This document shows positions 47,154 to 56,290 of a stretch of DNA of 64,000 nucleotides, in pieces. Location of the stretch: the NCBI RefSeq assembly GCF_900156465.1, contig NZ_LT707064.1:966001-1030000 (forward strand), read 5' to 3'. The notes under the pieces were generated by a model. The model had not been told where the DNA came from, ran no database searches, and saw nothing but the letters and a program-made list of their open reading frames with translations. This DNA is from Pseudomonas sp. 7SR1 (lineage in GTDB: Bacteria; Pseudomonadota; Gammaproteobacteria; Pseudomonadales; Pseudomonadaceae). Each line of letters opens with the position of its first letter. Positions within the stretch are counted from its first letter, which is position 1. Position numbers and translations under genes: made by a program.

Positions 47154-47242
47154 GGCCCTCCTTCATCGGAGGGCCATCCAGGCCGCTGTTTCCGAGCGCC
47201 ACGCTCGTACCTCAACCCCGCCCAGTTGGCGGGGCTTTTTTT
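47154..47242 (+). terminator. Rho-independent terminator of aceEF, with a preceding hairpin
   Basis: A strong terminator lies at 47216-47242: CCCCGCC, a CAGTT loop, GGCGGGG, then C and seven T. An extra perfect hairpin (GGCCCTCC/GGAGGGCC, 47154-47175) lies directly after the aceF stop without a T-run. Confidence 0.9.
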
Positions 47243-47465
47243 GCCCGCCATACGTCGTCGACAGCGCTATAGGAAACGCCGCCGTCAACTTTCCTACCGC
47301 GCAAACCATCAATGACTACACAACCTGTTGATCATTGCCGACAACTTCTGTCCCCCTCCCGTTGAATAGCCATGCCCCGTCAGGCTTTAGCATGGCCCGT
47401 GCAAAAACAACCGAACGTTTGTACTCACACAGTTGATCAAGCATTGCTTTCGAATGGATTCGAAT

Positions 47466-48863
47466 ATGTTCAAACCCACCGTGGGCCCCATAATTGGCCA
47501 CACGACAACCGACCACGCGCGCATATTCCTGCGCGGCAACCATGGCAATCAAAACAATCCGGTATTCGCCGGCCTGCGTTACAGGCGCCAGGGTGAGACA
47601 ACATGGTCTGACGGCCATTTCGTCCAGTTGCATGCCCACCGCGATATGTCCGATGTCATTGTGTTGACAGGACTCCAGGCCGACAGCCGCTACCAATATC
47701 AAGCAGGCTGGTTTGTCCATGCAAACCCGAGCCAGCCCCTGGGAACGCTTCAGGAACCGCCACTGCAGTGGCCCCAGGCTATCTATTGCCTGCGCACCCT
47801 GCCCCGCGCGCGCGATGCTGCGTACGCCTATATCGTGGGTTCATGCCGTTATCTACGGATCACCGCCGGCATCCCGAGGGCGCCAGAACGGGGGGACCGG
47901 ACCTTCGCCGGCATCCAGCGTATCGTGGACCAGGCCGACCCACCGATCCGCGGCCTCCTGATGACGGGGGACCAGGTGTATCTCGACGACTTGAACATCG
48001 TGGCGCCGGATCGAACCTACAAGGACATCCTGTTCAAATATCGCACTGTCTTTTCCCAGCCTCATATCGGCAAGTTGATGTCCGGCGTGCCGACGTACAT
48101 GATCCTCGACGATCATGAGATCGAGGATAACTGGCCCGCCAACAAACAACTCAACGATGAAATCCTGTATGCGAACGCCATGAGCGCCTATCAACTGTAT
48201 CAGGCCAGCCACAGTCCGGCCCATGAACTGTCGAGCGCCGGAACCTTGAGCCGACCGCTGCAGCAGTACTGGTATACATTGGCTCACGGGGATATCGAAT
48301 GGTTTGTCACGGATAGCCGGACCGAGCGCAATCTGTCGCCGGATGATCGACGCATCCTGGATGCAAGGCAGGAACGGTCGCTGCTCCAATGGCTCGTCAA
48401 CAGCACCGCCCGGGTCAAATTCATCGTGACCAGCGTCCTGTTCTACCCGGACAGCAAGCGTAACGATGGCGATGCCTGGCAAGCTTTCCCGCAGCAGCGC
48501 CTGCGGCTGCTGGAAAGCATCCGCCAGCACAGGATCCAGAACGTGATTTTCGTGTCCGGCGACGTTCACGGCTCCATGACCAGTCGCCTGGGCCATAGCG
48601 AGGATGCCGACTTCGAAGTCCACACCATCGTTTCCTCGCCGTTTTTCAACAGCGAACTGCTGCCATACGCCACGGCCTCGGATTTTATTTTCGAAAGCCC
48701 CATGGTCCGGAGCGAAAAAGGGGACTACCGCTATGAACTGACCAGCCCCGTGATCGGTCAGGACAACTTCGCCCACTTGCAAGTCACGGCCCAGAGCGTC
48801 CGCGTGACGTTTCACGACTGTGACGGCCGCCCGCTGGAAGTAGTCGAAATCCCGTTGCGCTGA
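47466..48863 (+). CDS. PhoD-like metallophosphatase (alkaline phosphatase D family)
   Basis: A 465-aa protein of the PhoD-like phosphatase family. Metal ligands appear in order: GSCRYL, TGDQVYLDDLN, LDDHEIEDNWPAN and SGDVHGSMTSR. It has no signal peptide from this start, so a cytoplasmic location is more likely than secretion. In-frame ATGs at 47433 and 47454 are alternatives; 47466 is preferred for its GGA seven bases upstream. It interrupts the aceF-dipA neighbourhood of PAO1, suggesting insertion. The substrate is unknown. Confidence 0.8.
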   Translation: MFKPTVGPIIGHTTTDHARIFLRGNHGNQNNPVFAGLRYRRQGETTWSDGHFVQLHAHRDMSDVIVLTGLQADSRYQYQAGWFVHANPSQPLGTLQEPPLQWPQAIYCLRTLPRARDAAYAYIVGSCRYLRITAGIPRAPERGDRTFAGIQRIVDQADPPIRGLLMTGDQVYLDDLNIVAPDRTYKDILFKYRTVFSQPHIGKLMSGVPTYMILDDHEIEDNWPANKQLNDEILYANAMSAYQLYQASHSPAHELSSAGTLSRPLQQYWYTLAHGDIEWFVTDSRTERNLSPDDRRILDARQERSLLQWLVNSTARVKFIVTSVLFYPDSKRNDGDAWQAFPQQRLRLLESIRQHRIQNVIFVSGDVHGSMTSRLGHSEDADFEVHTIVSSPFFNSELLPYATASDFIFESPMVRSEKGDYRYELTSPVIGQDNFAHLQVTAQSVRVTFHDCDGRPLEVVEIPLR

Positions 48864-49055
48864 CAAACGGTCGCCCTGGCCGAGCCCTCTGATCGGCTGG
48901 GGACTGGAGAAATCCGCCGATCGGCCGATAAGGTTTATAGCACTTGGCCTTCATCTCTCTTGTCAGCCAGTGTCGCAATGATGCAACCTTGCGGCAATCC
49001 TTGAGAACGAGGGCGTCAGCCCGGCGCGATCAGCATTTTCGAAGCGAGTTTTCCC

Positions 49056-51749
49056 ATGAAAAGCCAACCCGATGCCGCCAGCCGTATGGCGGCCGAGGTA
49101 GTGACGCAATTACCGGTGCCCTCGCGGCTCGGTATGCTGCGTTTCGAACGGCTGAATGAAGCGAGCTGGGCGCTGTTGTTTCTCGATCCCAATTGCGAAC
49201 GCTACTTCGGCGTGCCGGCTGTGGAGCTCTGCTCGCTGGTCAGTTCGCCTTATGCCAGCCTGATGGAGCCCGAAGCACGCTATCAGCTGCACGATGCGAT
49301 CCAGCAGCAACTGGCCCAGGCCCCGCATTACCAGGTTCGCTACACGCTGCACACTGCCAAGGGCCCCATGAACCTGCTGGAAATGGGAGAGTCCTACAAG
49401 CAACACAACCGCCACCTGCTGCGCGGCTACCTGATGGCGGTGGACAGCCTGCTGCAAAGCGAGCCGTCTACGCCGTCCCTGGACCTGGAAACCCAGAACT
49501 CGCGCCTGCAGATCGCTCTGGAGCTGAACCAGCGCGCCCAGCAGGAACAGCTCCAGCACCTGGACCGGGTGCGTGCACAGCAGGATCTGATCCTGCTGCT
49601 GACCCGCCAACGCTACAGCGCCAACAACTCCCTGCTGGAAGCCGCCGAACTCATTACCCGCAGCGCCTGCGACATTTACCAGATCGACTGCGCCAGCATC
49701 TGGAACCTGGAAGATGGCAAGCTGGTGCCCATCTCGGCCTATAACCGCGCCACCCAGGAATACTTTCGCCCGGATGTGATCGATGCCAGCGAGTATCCCG
49801 ATTACATGGAGGCCTTGCAGACCTGTCGCGCCATCGACGCCCATAATGCGACCCGCGACCCGCGGACCCGGGAGATGGCCGAGAACCTGCGCTCACGCAA
49901 CGTCAACGCCATACTCGACGCCAGCGTGCGCATCGATGGCCAGGTGGTGGGCGTGCTGTGCCTGGAACAGGTGGGCGCTACCCGCGCCTGGCAGTCGGAC
50001 GAAATCGCCTTTGCCGGTGAACTGGCGGACCAATTCGCCCAGGTGATCAACAATCACAACCGCCGCATCGCCACCAGCGCCCTGCACTTGTTCCAGCGTG
50101 CCGTGGAGCAAAGCGCCAACGCGTTCCTGCTGGTCAACTGCGATGGCGTGGTGGAATACGTCAACCCCAGCTTCACCGCCATCACCCAGTACACCACCGA
50201 AGAAGTCCACGGCCAGCGCCTGTCAGAACTGCCGGCCCTGGAGAACCTCAGCGAACTGCTGTTCGATGCGCCCTCGGCCCTGGCACAGAGCAACAGCTGG
50301 CAGGGCGAGTTCAAGAGCCGACGCAAGAACCTGGAACCGTACTGGGGCCAGTTGTCGATCTCCAAGGTCTATGGCGATAACCGCGAACTGACCCACTACA
50401 TCGGCATCTACGAAGACATCACCCAGGCCAAATTGGCCCAGCAGCGCATCGAACGCCTGGCCTACACCGACAACCTGACCAACCTGGGCAACCGCCCGGC
50501 GTTCATTCGCAACCTGGATGAACGCTTCGCCCGGGACAGCGATTCGCCCATCAGCCTGCTGCTGGTGGACATCGATAATTTCAAGCGCATCAACGACAGC
50601 CTCGGCCATCAGACCGGCGACAAACTGCTGATCAGCCTGGCACGACGCCTGCGCAACAGCCTGAGCCCCAGCGGCAGCCTGGCAAGGTTCGCCAGCAACG
50701 AGTTCGCCGTGCTGCTGGACGACACCGACCTGGAGGCCGGCCAGCAAGTCGCCAGCCAATTGCTGATGACCCTCGACAAGCCGATGTTCGTCGACAACCA
50801 GTTGATCAGCGTGACCGGCTCCGTGGGCCTGGCCTGCGCGCCGCTGCACGGCCGCGACCCCCAGACCCTCATGCGTAACGCCGGACTTGCCCTGCACAAG
50901 GCCAAGGCCAACGGCAAGCACCAGGTCCAGGTGTTCACCGAGGCACTGAATGCAGAGGCCAGCTACAAGCTGTTCGTGGAAAACAACCTGCGCCGCGCCC
51001 TGACCCAGAACGAGCTGGATGTGTTCTACCAGCCCAAGCTGTGCCTGCGCAGCGGCAGGTTGCTGGGCATGGAGGCGCTGCTGCGCTGGAACCATCCGGA
51101 AAAGGGCATGATCCGTCCGGACCAGTTCATCAGCGTGGCCGAGGAAACCGGCCTGATCATCCCCATCGGCAAGTGGATCGCCCGCCAGGCCTGCCGCATG
51201 AGCAAGCAGTTGACCGCCTCCGGGCTGGGCAACCTGCAGGTGGCGATCAACCTGTCGCCCAAGCAGTTCTCCGATCCTGACCTGGTGGCCTCGATCGCCA
51301 GCATCCTCAAGGAAGAGCAACTGCCCGCCCACCTCCTGGAGCTGGAACTGACCGAAGGTTTGCTGCTGGAGGCCACCGAAGACACCCACCAGCAGCTCGA
51401 CCAGCTCAAGCGGCTTGGCCTGACCCTGGCCATGGACGATTTCGGTACCGGTTATTCGTCCCTGAGCTACCTGAAGAAATTCCCCATCGACATCATCAAG
51501 ATCGATCGCAGCTTCATCCATGAGATTCCCGACAACCAGGACGACATGGAAATCACTTCGGCAGTGATCGCCATGGCCCACAACCTGAAGCTCAAGGTCG
51601 TGGCCGAGGGCATCGAGAGCGCCCAGCAACTGGCGTTCCTGCGCCGTCATCGCTGCGATGTGGGCCAAGGCTACCTGTTCGACCGGCCGATCCCCGGTGC
51701 GGAACTGGTGGAGAAGCTCAAGCGCTATCCCCGCGGTCCACTCGTCTGA
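49056..51749 (+). CDS. dipA: PAS-GAF-PAS-GGDEF-EAL protein, DipA-like c-di-GMP phosphodiesterase
   Basis: An 897-aa cytoplasmic protein. It has an N-terminal PAS-like domain, a GAF domain (about 170-350), a PAS domain (about 350-460), a degenerate GGDEF domain whose signature reads ASNEF (546-550), and an EAL domain with the intact EALLRW at 673-678 and DDFGTGYSSL. The order and the degenerate cyclase match PA5017 (DipA), a phosphodiesterase involved in biofilm dispersion. It should hydrolyse c-di-GMP rather than make it. It stands alone between the PhoD-like gene and msrA, and the start at 49056 is preceded by GCGAG. Confidence 0.88.
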   Translation: MKSQPDAASRMAAEVVTQLPVPSRLGMLRFERLNEASWALLFLDPNCERYFGVPAVELCSLVSSPYASLMEPEARYQLHDAIQQQLAQAPHYQVRYTLHTAKGPMNLLEMGESYKQHNRHLLRGYLMAVDSLLQSEPSTPSLDLETQNSRLQIALELNQRAQQEQLQHLDRVRAQQDLILLLTRQRYSANNSLLEAAELITRSACDIYQIDCASIWNLEDGKLVPISAYNRATQEYFRPDVIDASEYPDYMEALQTCRAIDAHNATRDPRTREMAENLRSRNVNAILDASVRIDGQVVGVLCLEQVGATRAWQSDEIAFAGELADQFAQVINNHNRRIATSALHLFQRAVEQSANAFLLVNCDGVVEYVNPSFTAITQYTTEEVHGQRLSELPALENLSELLFDAPSALAQSNSWQGEFKSRRKNLEPYWGQLSISKVYGDNRELTHYIGIYEDITQAKLAQQRIERLAYTDNLTNLGNRPAFIRNLDERFARDSDSPISLLLVDIDNFKRINDSLGHQTGDKLLISLARRLRNSLSPSGSLARFASNEFAVLLDDTDLEAGQQVASQLLMTLDKPMFVDNQLISVTGSVGLACAPLHGRDPQTLMRNAGLALHKAKANGKHQVQVFTEALNAEASYKLFVENNLRRALTQNELDVFYQPKLCLRSGRLLGMEALLRWNHPEKGMIRPDQFISVAEETGLIIPIGKWIARQACRMSKQLTASGLGNLQVAINLSPKQFSDPDLVASIASILKEEQLPAHLLELELTEGLLLEATEDTHQQLDQLKRLGLTLAMDDFGTGYSSLSYLKKFPIDIIKIDRSFIHEIPDNQDDMEITSAVIAMAHNLKLKVVAEGIESAQQLAFLRRHRCDVGQGYLFDRPIPGAELVEKLKRYPRGPLV

Positions 51750-51861
51750 CTGCGACAAGCGATAGAGCCCCCTCGCAGCAGTTGCGTCTTTCTTAACCCA
51801 TCGGCATTGGGCACACTGACGGTCTATTTCGCTCAACTCAATCTGACTGAGAGGACTGATG

Positions 51862-52509
51862 ATGGTCTTGCGCTCGGAAATCCTGGTGAACAAAAACGTG
51901 CTTCCTACTCCTGATCAAGCTCTCCCTGGCCGTGAAACCCCAATGGCCGTGCCGGAAAAACACTTCGTCCTCGACGCGCCATTGCTGGGCCCATTCGTAA
52001 CCAATGTGGATTTCGCGATCTTCGGCCTGGGTTGCTTCTGGGGTGCCGAACGCAGGTTCTGGCAGCGCGAAGGCGTGGTCAGCACGGCGGTGGGCTATGC
52101 CGGTGGTTTTACGCCAAACCCGACCTACGAAGAGGTCTGCTCGGGCCTGACCGGTCACAGCGAAGTGGTGCTGGTGGTCTACGAGCCGGAGAAGGTCAGC
52201 TACCAACAACTGCTGGCGATGTTCTGGGAACTGCATAACCCGACCCAGGGGATGCGCCAGGGTAACGACATCGGTACCCAGTATCGCTCGGTGATCTACT
52301 GCACCACCCCCGAGCAGCTGGAAGCGGCGAAGAAGAGCAAGGAAGTGTTCCAGGCCGAACTGAGCAAGGCCGGCCTTGGGGAAATCACCACCGAAATCGA
52401 CGAAGCGCCGACGTTCTACTTTGCCGAGGCCTATCACCAGCAATATCTGGCGAAGAATCCTGAAGGCTATTGCGGAATCGGCGGTACGGGCGTGACCTGC
52501 CCGATCTGA
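51862..52509 (+). CDS. msrA: Peptide methionine sulfoxide reductase MsrA
   Basis: MsrA reduces methionine-S-sulfoxide in proteins and free methionine. The 215-aa protein has the catalytic Cys58 in [13 protein letters not shown] and a C-terminal resolving-cysteine tail ([14 protein letters not shown]). Two ATGs are adjacent; 51862 is chosen because GAGAGG lies seven bases before it. The order dipA-msrA matches PA5017-PA5018. A REP pair follows it. Confidence 0.95.
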   Translation: MVLRSEILVNKNVLPTPDQALPGRETPMAVPEKHFVLDAPLLGPFVTNVDFAIFGLGCFWGAERRFWQREGVVSTAVGYAGGFTPNPTYEEVCSGLTGHSEVVLVVYEPEKVSYQQLLAMFWELHNPTQGMRQGNDIGTQYRSVIYCTTPEQLEAAKKSKEVFQAELSKAGLGEITTEIDEAPTFYFAEAYHQQYLAKNPEGYCGIGGTGVTCPI

Positions 52510-52530
52510 CCCCGGAGCCTTGCAAGACAA

Positions 52531-52619
52531 CGCGAGCAGGCTCGCTCCCAGAGGGTCTGGTGATGTATGCAACTGCTGCGTACACCTGCGCCCCACTGTG
52601 AGAGCGAGCTTGCTCGCGA
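52531..52619. repeat. REP pair between msrA and rlmJ
   Basis: CGCGAGCAGGCTCGCTCCC at 52531-52549 and its inverted partner GAGAGCGAGCTTGCTCGCG at 52600-52618 flank a 50-base spacer. The two convergent genes msrA and rlmJ end on either side of it. Confidence 0.8.
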
Positions 52620-52658
52620 AGCTATCCTTCAGACAGTATCAATACAGCTGGCCAGCGA

Positions 52659-53498
52659 TCAGCTTTCAGCGATCAACCAATCCATCTGCCAGCCACCCTG
52701 GGTCTGCCCAAGCTTCTTCGACAACCAGGGCAACAGCTCACGCAACTCCTCTTCCAGCCCCCAGGGCGGGTTGGCAATCGCCAGGCCGGAACCGTTCAGG
52801 CTGTTGGGCGTGGCCAACGGATGCACCAGCAACTCCACCCGCAACAGCTTGGGCGCGCCGGTGCCGGCCAGATCCTGGTAGAAACGGCGCAGCATGCGCT
52901 GGTCCTTTACCGGGTACCAGATCGCGGCCACCGTCTGGCGCATCCGGCCGATGGCCTCCTTGAGGGACGCGGCGCAGCGCTGCATCTCGTCAAGCTGCTC
53001 GAAGGGCGGATCGATCAGCATCAGGCCACGTTTCTCCGCCACCGGCAGCAGCGCCCGGGGTACATGCCAGCCCTCCCCCAGGTGCACCGCCACGCGACGG
53101 TCGCCCTTCATGTTGTCCTTGAGCAGCACGCCGTCTTCGGGGTGCTTCTCGTTGAGCAACACCCGATCCTGCGGCCGGGTCAGGCGCCGCGCCAGTTCCG
53201 GCGAACCGGGGTAGTAGCGCAACTGCCCGTCCGGATTCATCTCGTGCAGCACCTTCATGTAGTCGGCGGTCAGCGCCGGCAGGTCGTCCTGGCCCCACAA
53301 CCGCGCGATGCCTTCCAGGTACTCGCCGGTCCGATTGGCCTGGTCGCCCTGCAAGTCGTACAGCCCGATGCCCGCATGGGTATCGAGGTAGGCGAACGGC
53401 TGCTCCTTGCGCGACATGAGGGCAATCAGGCGGGTCAAGGTCAGGTGTTTGAACACATCGGCGTGATTGCCGGCGTGGAAGGCGTGGCGATAATTCAT
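52659..53498 (-). CDS. rlmJ: 23S rRNA (adenine2030-N6)-methyltransferase RlmJ
   Basis: RlmJ methylates A2030 of 23S rRNA using S-adenosylmethionine. The 279-aa protein begins MNYRHAFHAGNHADVFKH, the family signature, has the SAM site YLDTHAGIGLYDL, and the catalytic DPPFEQ motif of N6-adenine methyltransferases. The start at 53498 gives the usual length. It is transcribed alone, convergent with msrA across a REP pair. Confidence 0.95.
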   Translation of the reverse strand: MNYRHAFHAGNHADVFKHLTLTRLIALMSRKEQPFAYLDTHAGIGLYDLQGDQANRTGEYLEGIARLWGQDDLPALTADYMKVLHEMNPDGQLRYYPGSPELARRLTRPQDRVLLNEKHPEDGVLLKDNMKGDRRVAVHLGEGWHVPRALLPVAEKRGLMLIDPPFEQLDEMQRCAASLKEAIGRMRQTVAAIWYPVKDQRMLRRFYQDLAGTGAPKLLRVELLVHPLATPNSLNGSGLAIANPPWGLEEELRELLPWLSKKLGQTQGGWQMDWLIAES

Positions 53499-53770
53499 GG
53501 CGGCTCCTGCGAAGGGCGACGAGTTTACCTTGAAGCGTGCCGGACGTCAGGCGTTCGCAGCCGAGTGGATGTACCTGGGTCAGCGCCCGCCGTCAGCAAA
53601 ACGGCCCTCTGTAACCACGAACAGGAACGTGGGCCCCAAGAAAATGCGTATGTCCGGACACGTTCTCGTCACACGGCGGAATCGGCCGCGTCTTACAACA
53701 TGGCGGGCCTCGGGACTGCATCGGAGCGTGATAACGTTTCCAGCGTCGCAAAAAGCAAAGGATGCACCGC

Positions 53771-54265
53771 ATGACAACCCGCTATTCGAAAATCGCAATG
53801 ACCCTGGCTCTCGCCGCATTCGCCTTCCTGACCGTGTTCAACAACCTCACGGACTACCGCTCCAACTTCAACTTCGTCCAGCACGTACTGAGTATGGACA
53901 CCACCTTCCCTGACAATGCCGCCCGCTACCGCGCCATTGTCCAGCCTTGGCTATGGCATGGCGCCTACTGGTTGATCATCCTCGGCGAAGCGATCACCGC
54001 CGGGCTGCTGGGCTACGGCGCCTTGAAACTGTGGCAGGCGCGCAACGCCGACGGCCCGGTTTTCACCCAGGCCAAGCGATGGGCCATCGGCGGCCTGACG
54101 GCAGGCTTCCTCGTCTGGTTCTTTGGCTTCATGGTGGTGGGTGGCGAGTGGTTCCTGATGTGGCAATCGCAAATCTGGAACGGCCAGGACGCCGCCTTCA
54201 GGTTCTACATGGCGATACTGGGAGTGCTGATCTTCCTCAACCAGCCCGATGCCGATCCGAGCTGA
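53771..54265 (+). CDS. DUF2165 family small membrane protein
   Basis: A 164-aa inner-membrane protein with about four hydrophobic segments. It matches DUF2165, with the characteristic FNNLTDYRSNFNFVQHVLSM after the first helix and MVVGGEWFLMWQS near the end. Its function is unknown. I chose the ATG at 53771 over 53762 because AAGGA lies eight bases before it. A bidirectional hairpin follows the stop and separates it from the convergent putP. Confidence 0.83.
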   Translation: MTTRYSKIAMTLALAAFAFLTVFNNLTDYRSNFNFVQHVLSMDTTFPDNAARYRAIVQPWLWHGAYWLIILGEAITAGLLGYGALKLWQARNADGPVFTQAKRWAIGGLTAGFLVWFFGFMVVGGEWFLMWQSQIWNGQDAAFRFYMAILGVLIFLNQPDADPS

Positions 54266-54303
54266 AAAAAAACGGCCCGCCTCCACTGGAGACGGGCCGT
54301 TTC
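54265..54303. terminator. Bidirectional terminator between the DUF2165 gene and putP
   Basis: AACGGCCCG (54271-54279) pairs with CGGGCCGTT (54293-54301), and an inner CTCC/GGAG stem extends the hairpin with one C-A mismatch. The eight-A run on the left gives a strong U-run for putP transcripts, while the right side has only three T. Confidence 0.85.
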
Positions 54304-54342
54304 GGATCGATCAAGCGAGCCAACCAGGCCTCGCCGAGCGCA

Positions 54343-55827
54343 TCACTGGTTCAGGCGGAAATCTTTTTCAGCCGCTTCGAAGCGCTGCACCATACCGGCG
54401 GTAGGCGAGCCCATCTTGCTGACGATGTAGATCGCCAGGCTGGCGAAGATAAAGCCCGGGATGATTTCGTACAGGCCCAGCAGCTCGAAGTGCTTCCACA
54501 CAATCACGGTGATTGCACCCACCAGGATACCGGCCAACGCGCCGTTACGAGTCATGCCTTTCCAGATCACCGAAATCAGGACCACGGGACCGAAAGCCGC
54601 ACCGAAACCGGCCCAAGCGTAGCTCACCAGGCCCAGTACGCGGTTTTCCGGGTTGGCGGCCAGGGCGATGGCCACCAGAGCCACCAGCAGCACCATGGCG
54701 CGGCCGACCCAGACCAGTTCCAGCTGGGAAGCGCTCTTGCGCAGGAACGTCTTGTAGAAGTCTTCGGTCAGGGCGCTGGAGCACACCAGCAACTGGCAGC
54801 TCAGGGTGCTCATCACGGCCGCCAGGATGGCCGACAGCAGCACGCCGGCAATCCATGGGTTGAACAGCAGCTTGGCCAGTTCGATGAACACGCGCTCGTG
54901 GTTTTCGGTCACTGGACCGGCCACTTCAGGATGCGCCGAGAAGTACGCGATACCGAAGAAACCGACGGCAACGGTACCGCCCAGGCACAGGATCATCCAG
55001 GTCATGGAGATGCGACGGGCACTGGCGATGGACTTGACCGAGTCGGCAGCCATGAAGCGCGCCAGGATATGTGGCTGGCCAAAGTAACCCAGGCCCCAGC
55101 CCATCAGCGAAATCACGCCGATGAAGGTGGTGTTCTTCAGCATGTCGAAGGACGAAGGATCCTTCGCTTCGATAGCCAGGAAGGTGGTGTCCACGCCGCC
55201 GGTAGCCAGCAGCACGATGATCGGCGTCAGGATCAGCGCGAAAATCATCAGGGTGGCCTGCACCGTATCGGTCCAGCTCACGGCCAGGAAGCCGCCCACG
55301 AAAGTGTAGGCGATGGTCGCGGCGGCACCGGCCCACAGCGCAGTCTCGTAGGACATGCCGAAGGTGCTTTCGAACAGACGGGCACCGGCCACGATGCCGG
55401 AGGCGCAGTAAATGGTGAAGAACACCAGGATCACCACCGCAGAGATGATGCGCAGCAGACCGCTCTTGTCTTCGAAACGGCTGGAGAAGTAGTCCGGCAG
55501 GGTCAGCGCGTCGCCGTTATGCTCGGTCTGGACCCGCAGGCGACCGGCTACGAACAGCCAGTTCAGGTAGGCACCGACGATCAGGCCGATGGCGATCCAG
55601 CTTTCCGACAGGCCGGACATGTAGATGGCACCTGGCAGGCCCATCAACAGCCACCCGCTCATGTCGGAGGCACCGGCGGACAATGCGGTCACGACGCTAC
55701 CCAGGCTGCGACCGCCCAGGATGTAATCGGAAAGGTTGTTGGTGGATCGATAAGCCATCAGGCCGATCAGGACCATGGCTGCGATATAGATCACGAAGGT
55801 GATCAGGGTGGGATTGCTTACACTCAT
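54343..55827 (-). CDS. putP: Na+/proline symporter PutP
   Basis: PutP imports proline with Na+ across the inner membrane. The 494-aa protein of the solute:sodium symporter family has about 13 helices and the conserved SAGASDMSGWLLMGLPGAIY of helix 2, which lines the Na+/proline site. It diverges from putA across a 463-bp region full of GTTGCACC motifs, so the two are probably co-regulated by PutA. A terminator follows it. Confidence 0.96.
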   Translation of the reverse strand: MSVSNPTLITFVIYIAAMVLIGLMAYRSTNNLSDYILGGRSLGSVVTALSAGASDMSGWLLMGLPGAIYMSGLSESWIAIGLIVGAYLNWLFVAGRLRVQTEHNGDALTLPDYFSSRFEDKSGLLRIISAVVILVFFTIYCASGIVAGARLFESTFGMSYETALWAGAAATIAYTFVGGFLAVSWTDTVQATLMIFALILTPIIVLLATGGVDTTFLAIEAKDPSSFDMLKNTTFIGVISLMGWGLGYFGQPHILARFMAADSVKSIASARRISMTWMILCLGGTVAVGFFGIAYFSAHPEVAGPVTENHERVFIELAKLLFNPWIAGVLLSAILAAVMSTLSCQLLVCSSALTEDFYKTFLRKSASQLELVWVGRAMVLLVALVAIALAANPENRVLGLVSYAWAGFGAAFGPVVLISVIWKGMTRNGALAGILVGAITVIVWKHFELLGLYEIIPGFIFASLAIYIVSKMGSPTAGMVQRFEAAEKDFRLNQ

Positions 55828-56290
55828 GAGTTACGCCCTGGCTTTGTTTTTATGTAGCGGTGGCAGTTGAAAGCGCCGACAACGCAGACGTTGTAGCGAC
55901 GATTTGCAAACCCGCGAATTTATGACCGATGTTTCCCCAGGAAAGCCATCGGCCGATACAACTCGGCGTCAAACCGGTTGCACCTTGGCCGCGAATGCTA
56001 TTCAACAAGTGAAATAAGGTGCAACCTGTTTCGCTCAAATAAGTTGCACCTGATCGGTTTTTTCACCACTGACAATGTTTTTTGCTCCCTTTTTGCGCAG
56101 TCGCCAGCCTTGCCTAGAAGCCAAAGCACTAAGGCGGTGCAACGGACCGCAGCCCAGGATTTACTTCCTGATGAGCTGCTGGATATTTCGTCAAAAAAAG
56201 GGTTGCACCCGGTTGCACCTCGAACAGCCCGAGGCTAATCTTGCCGCCAGCTGATGCCACGCAATACGTGGTAAACATGAGGATAAAAAT
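55828..56290. other. putP/putA divergent control region
   Basis: This 463-bp region contains six copies of GTTGCACC in both orientations, listed as operators below. The promoters of putP and putA must lie here; I cannot name convincing -35/-10 or sigma-54 boxes. No gene is supported. Confidence 0.7.
55977..56217. promoter_or_regulatory. Cluster of six PutA operator sites (GTTGCACC)
   Basis: GTTGCA hexamers lie at 55977 (+), 56020 (-), 56043 (+), 56138 (-), 56202 (+) and 56212 (+). All six extend to GTTGCACC. A seventh copy lies inside putA at 56429-56436 (-). GTTGCA is the core bound by the ribbon-helix-helix domain of E. coli PutA. The putA gene here encodes such a domain, so proline-dependent autorepression of both divergent genes is likely. 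Confidence 0.85.

Noticed and set aside
53947..55857. 636-codon plus-strand frame opposite putP
   Set aside because: It overlaps a terminator and the convergent putP gene, and its product is Gln/His-rich without a domain.
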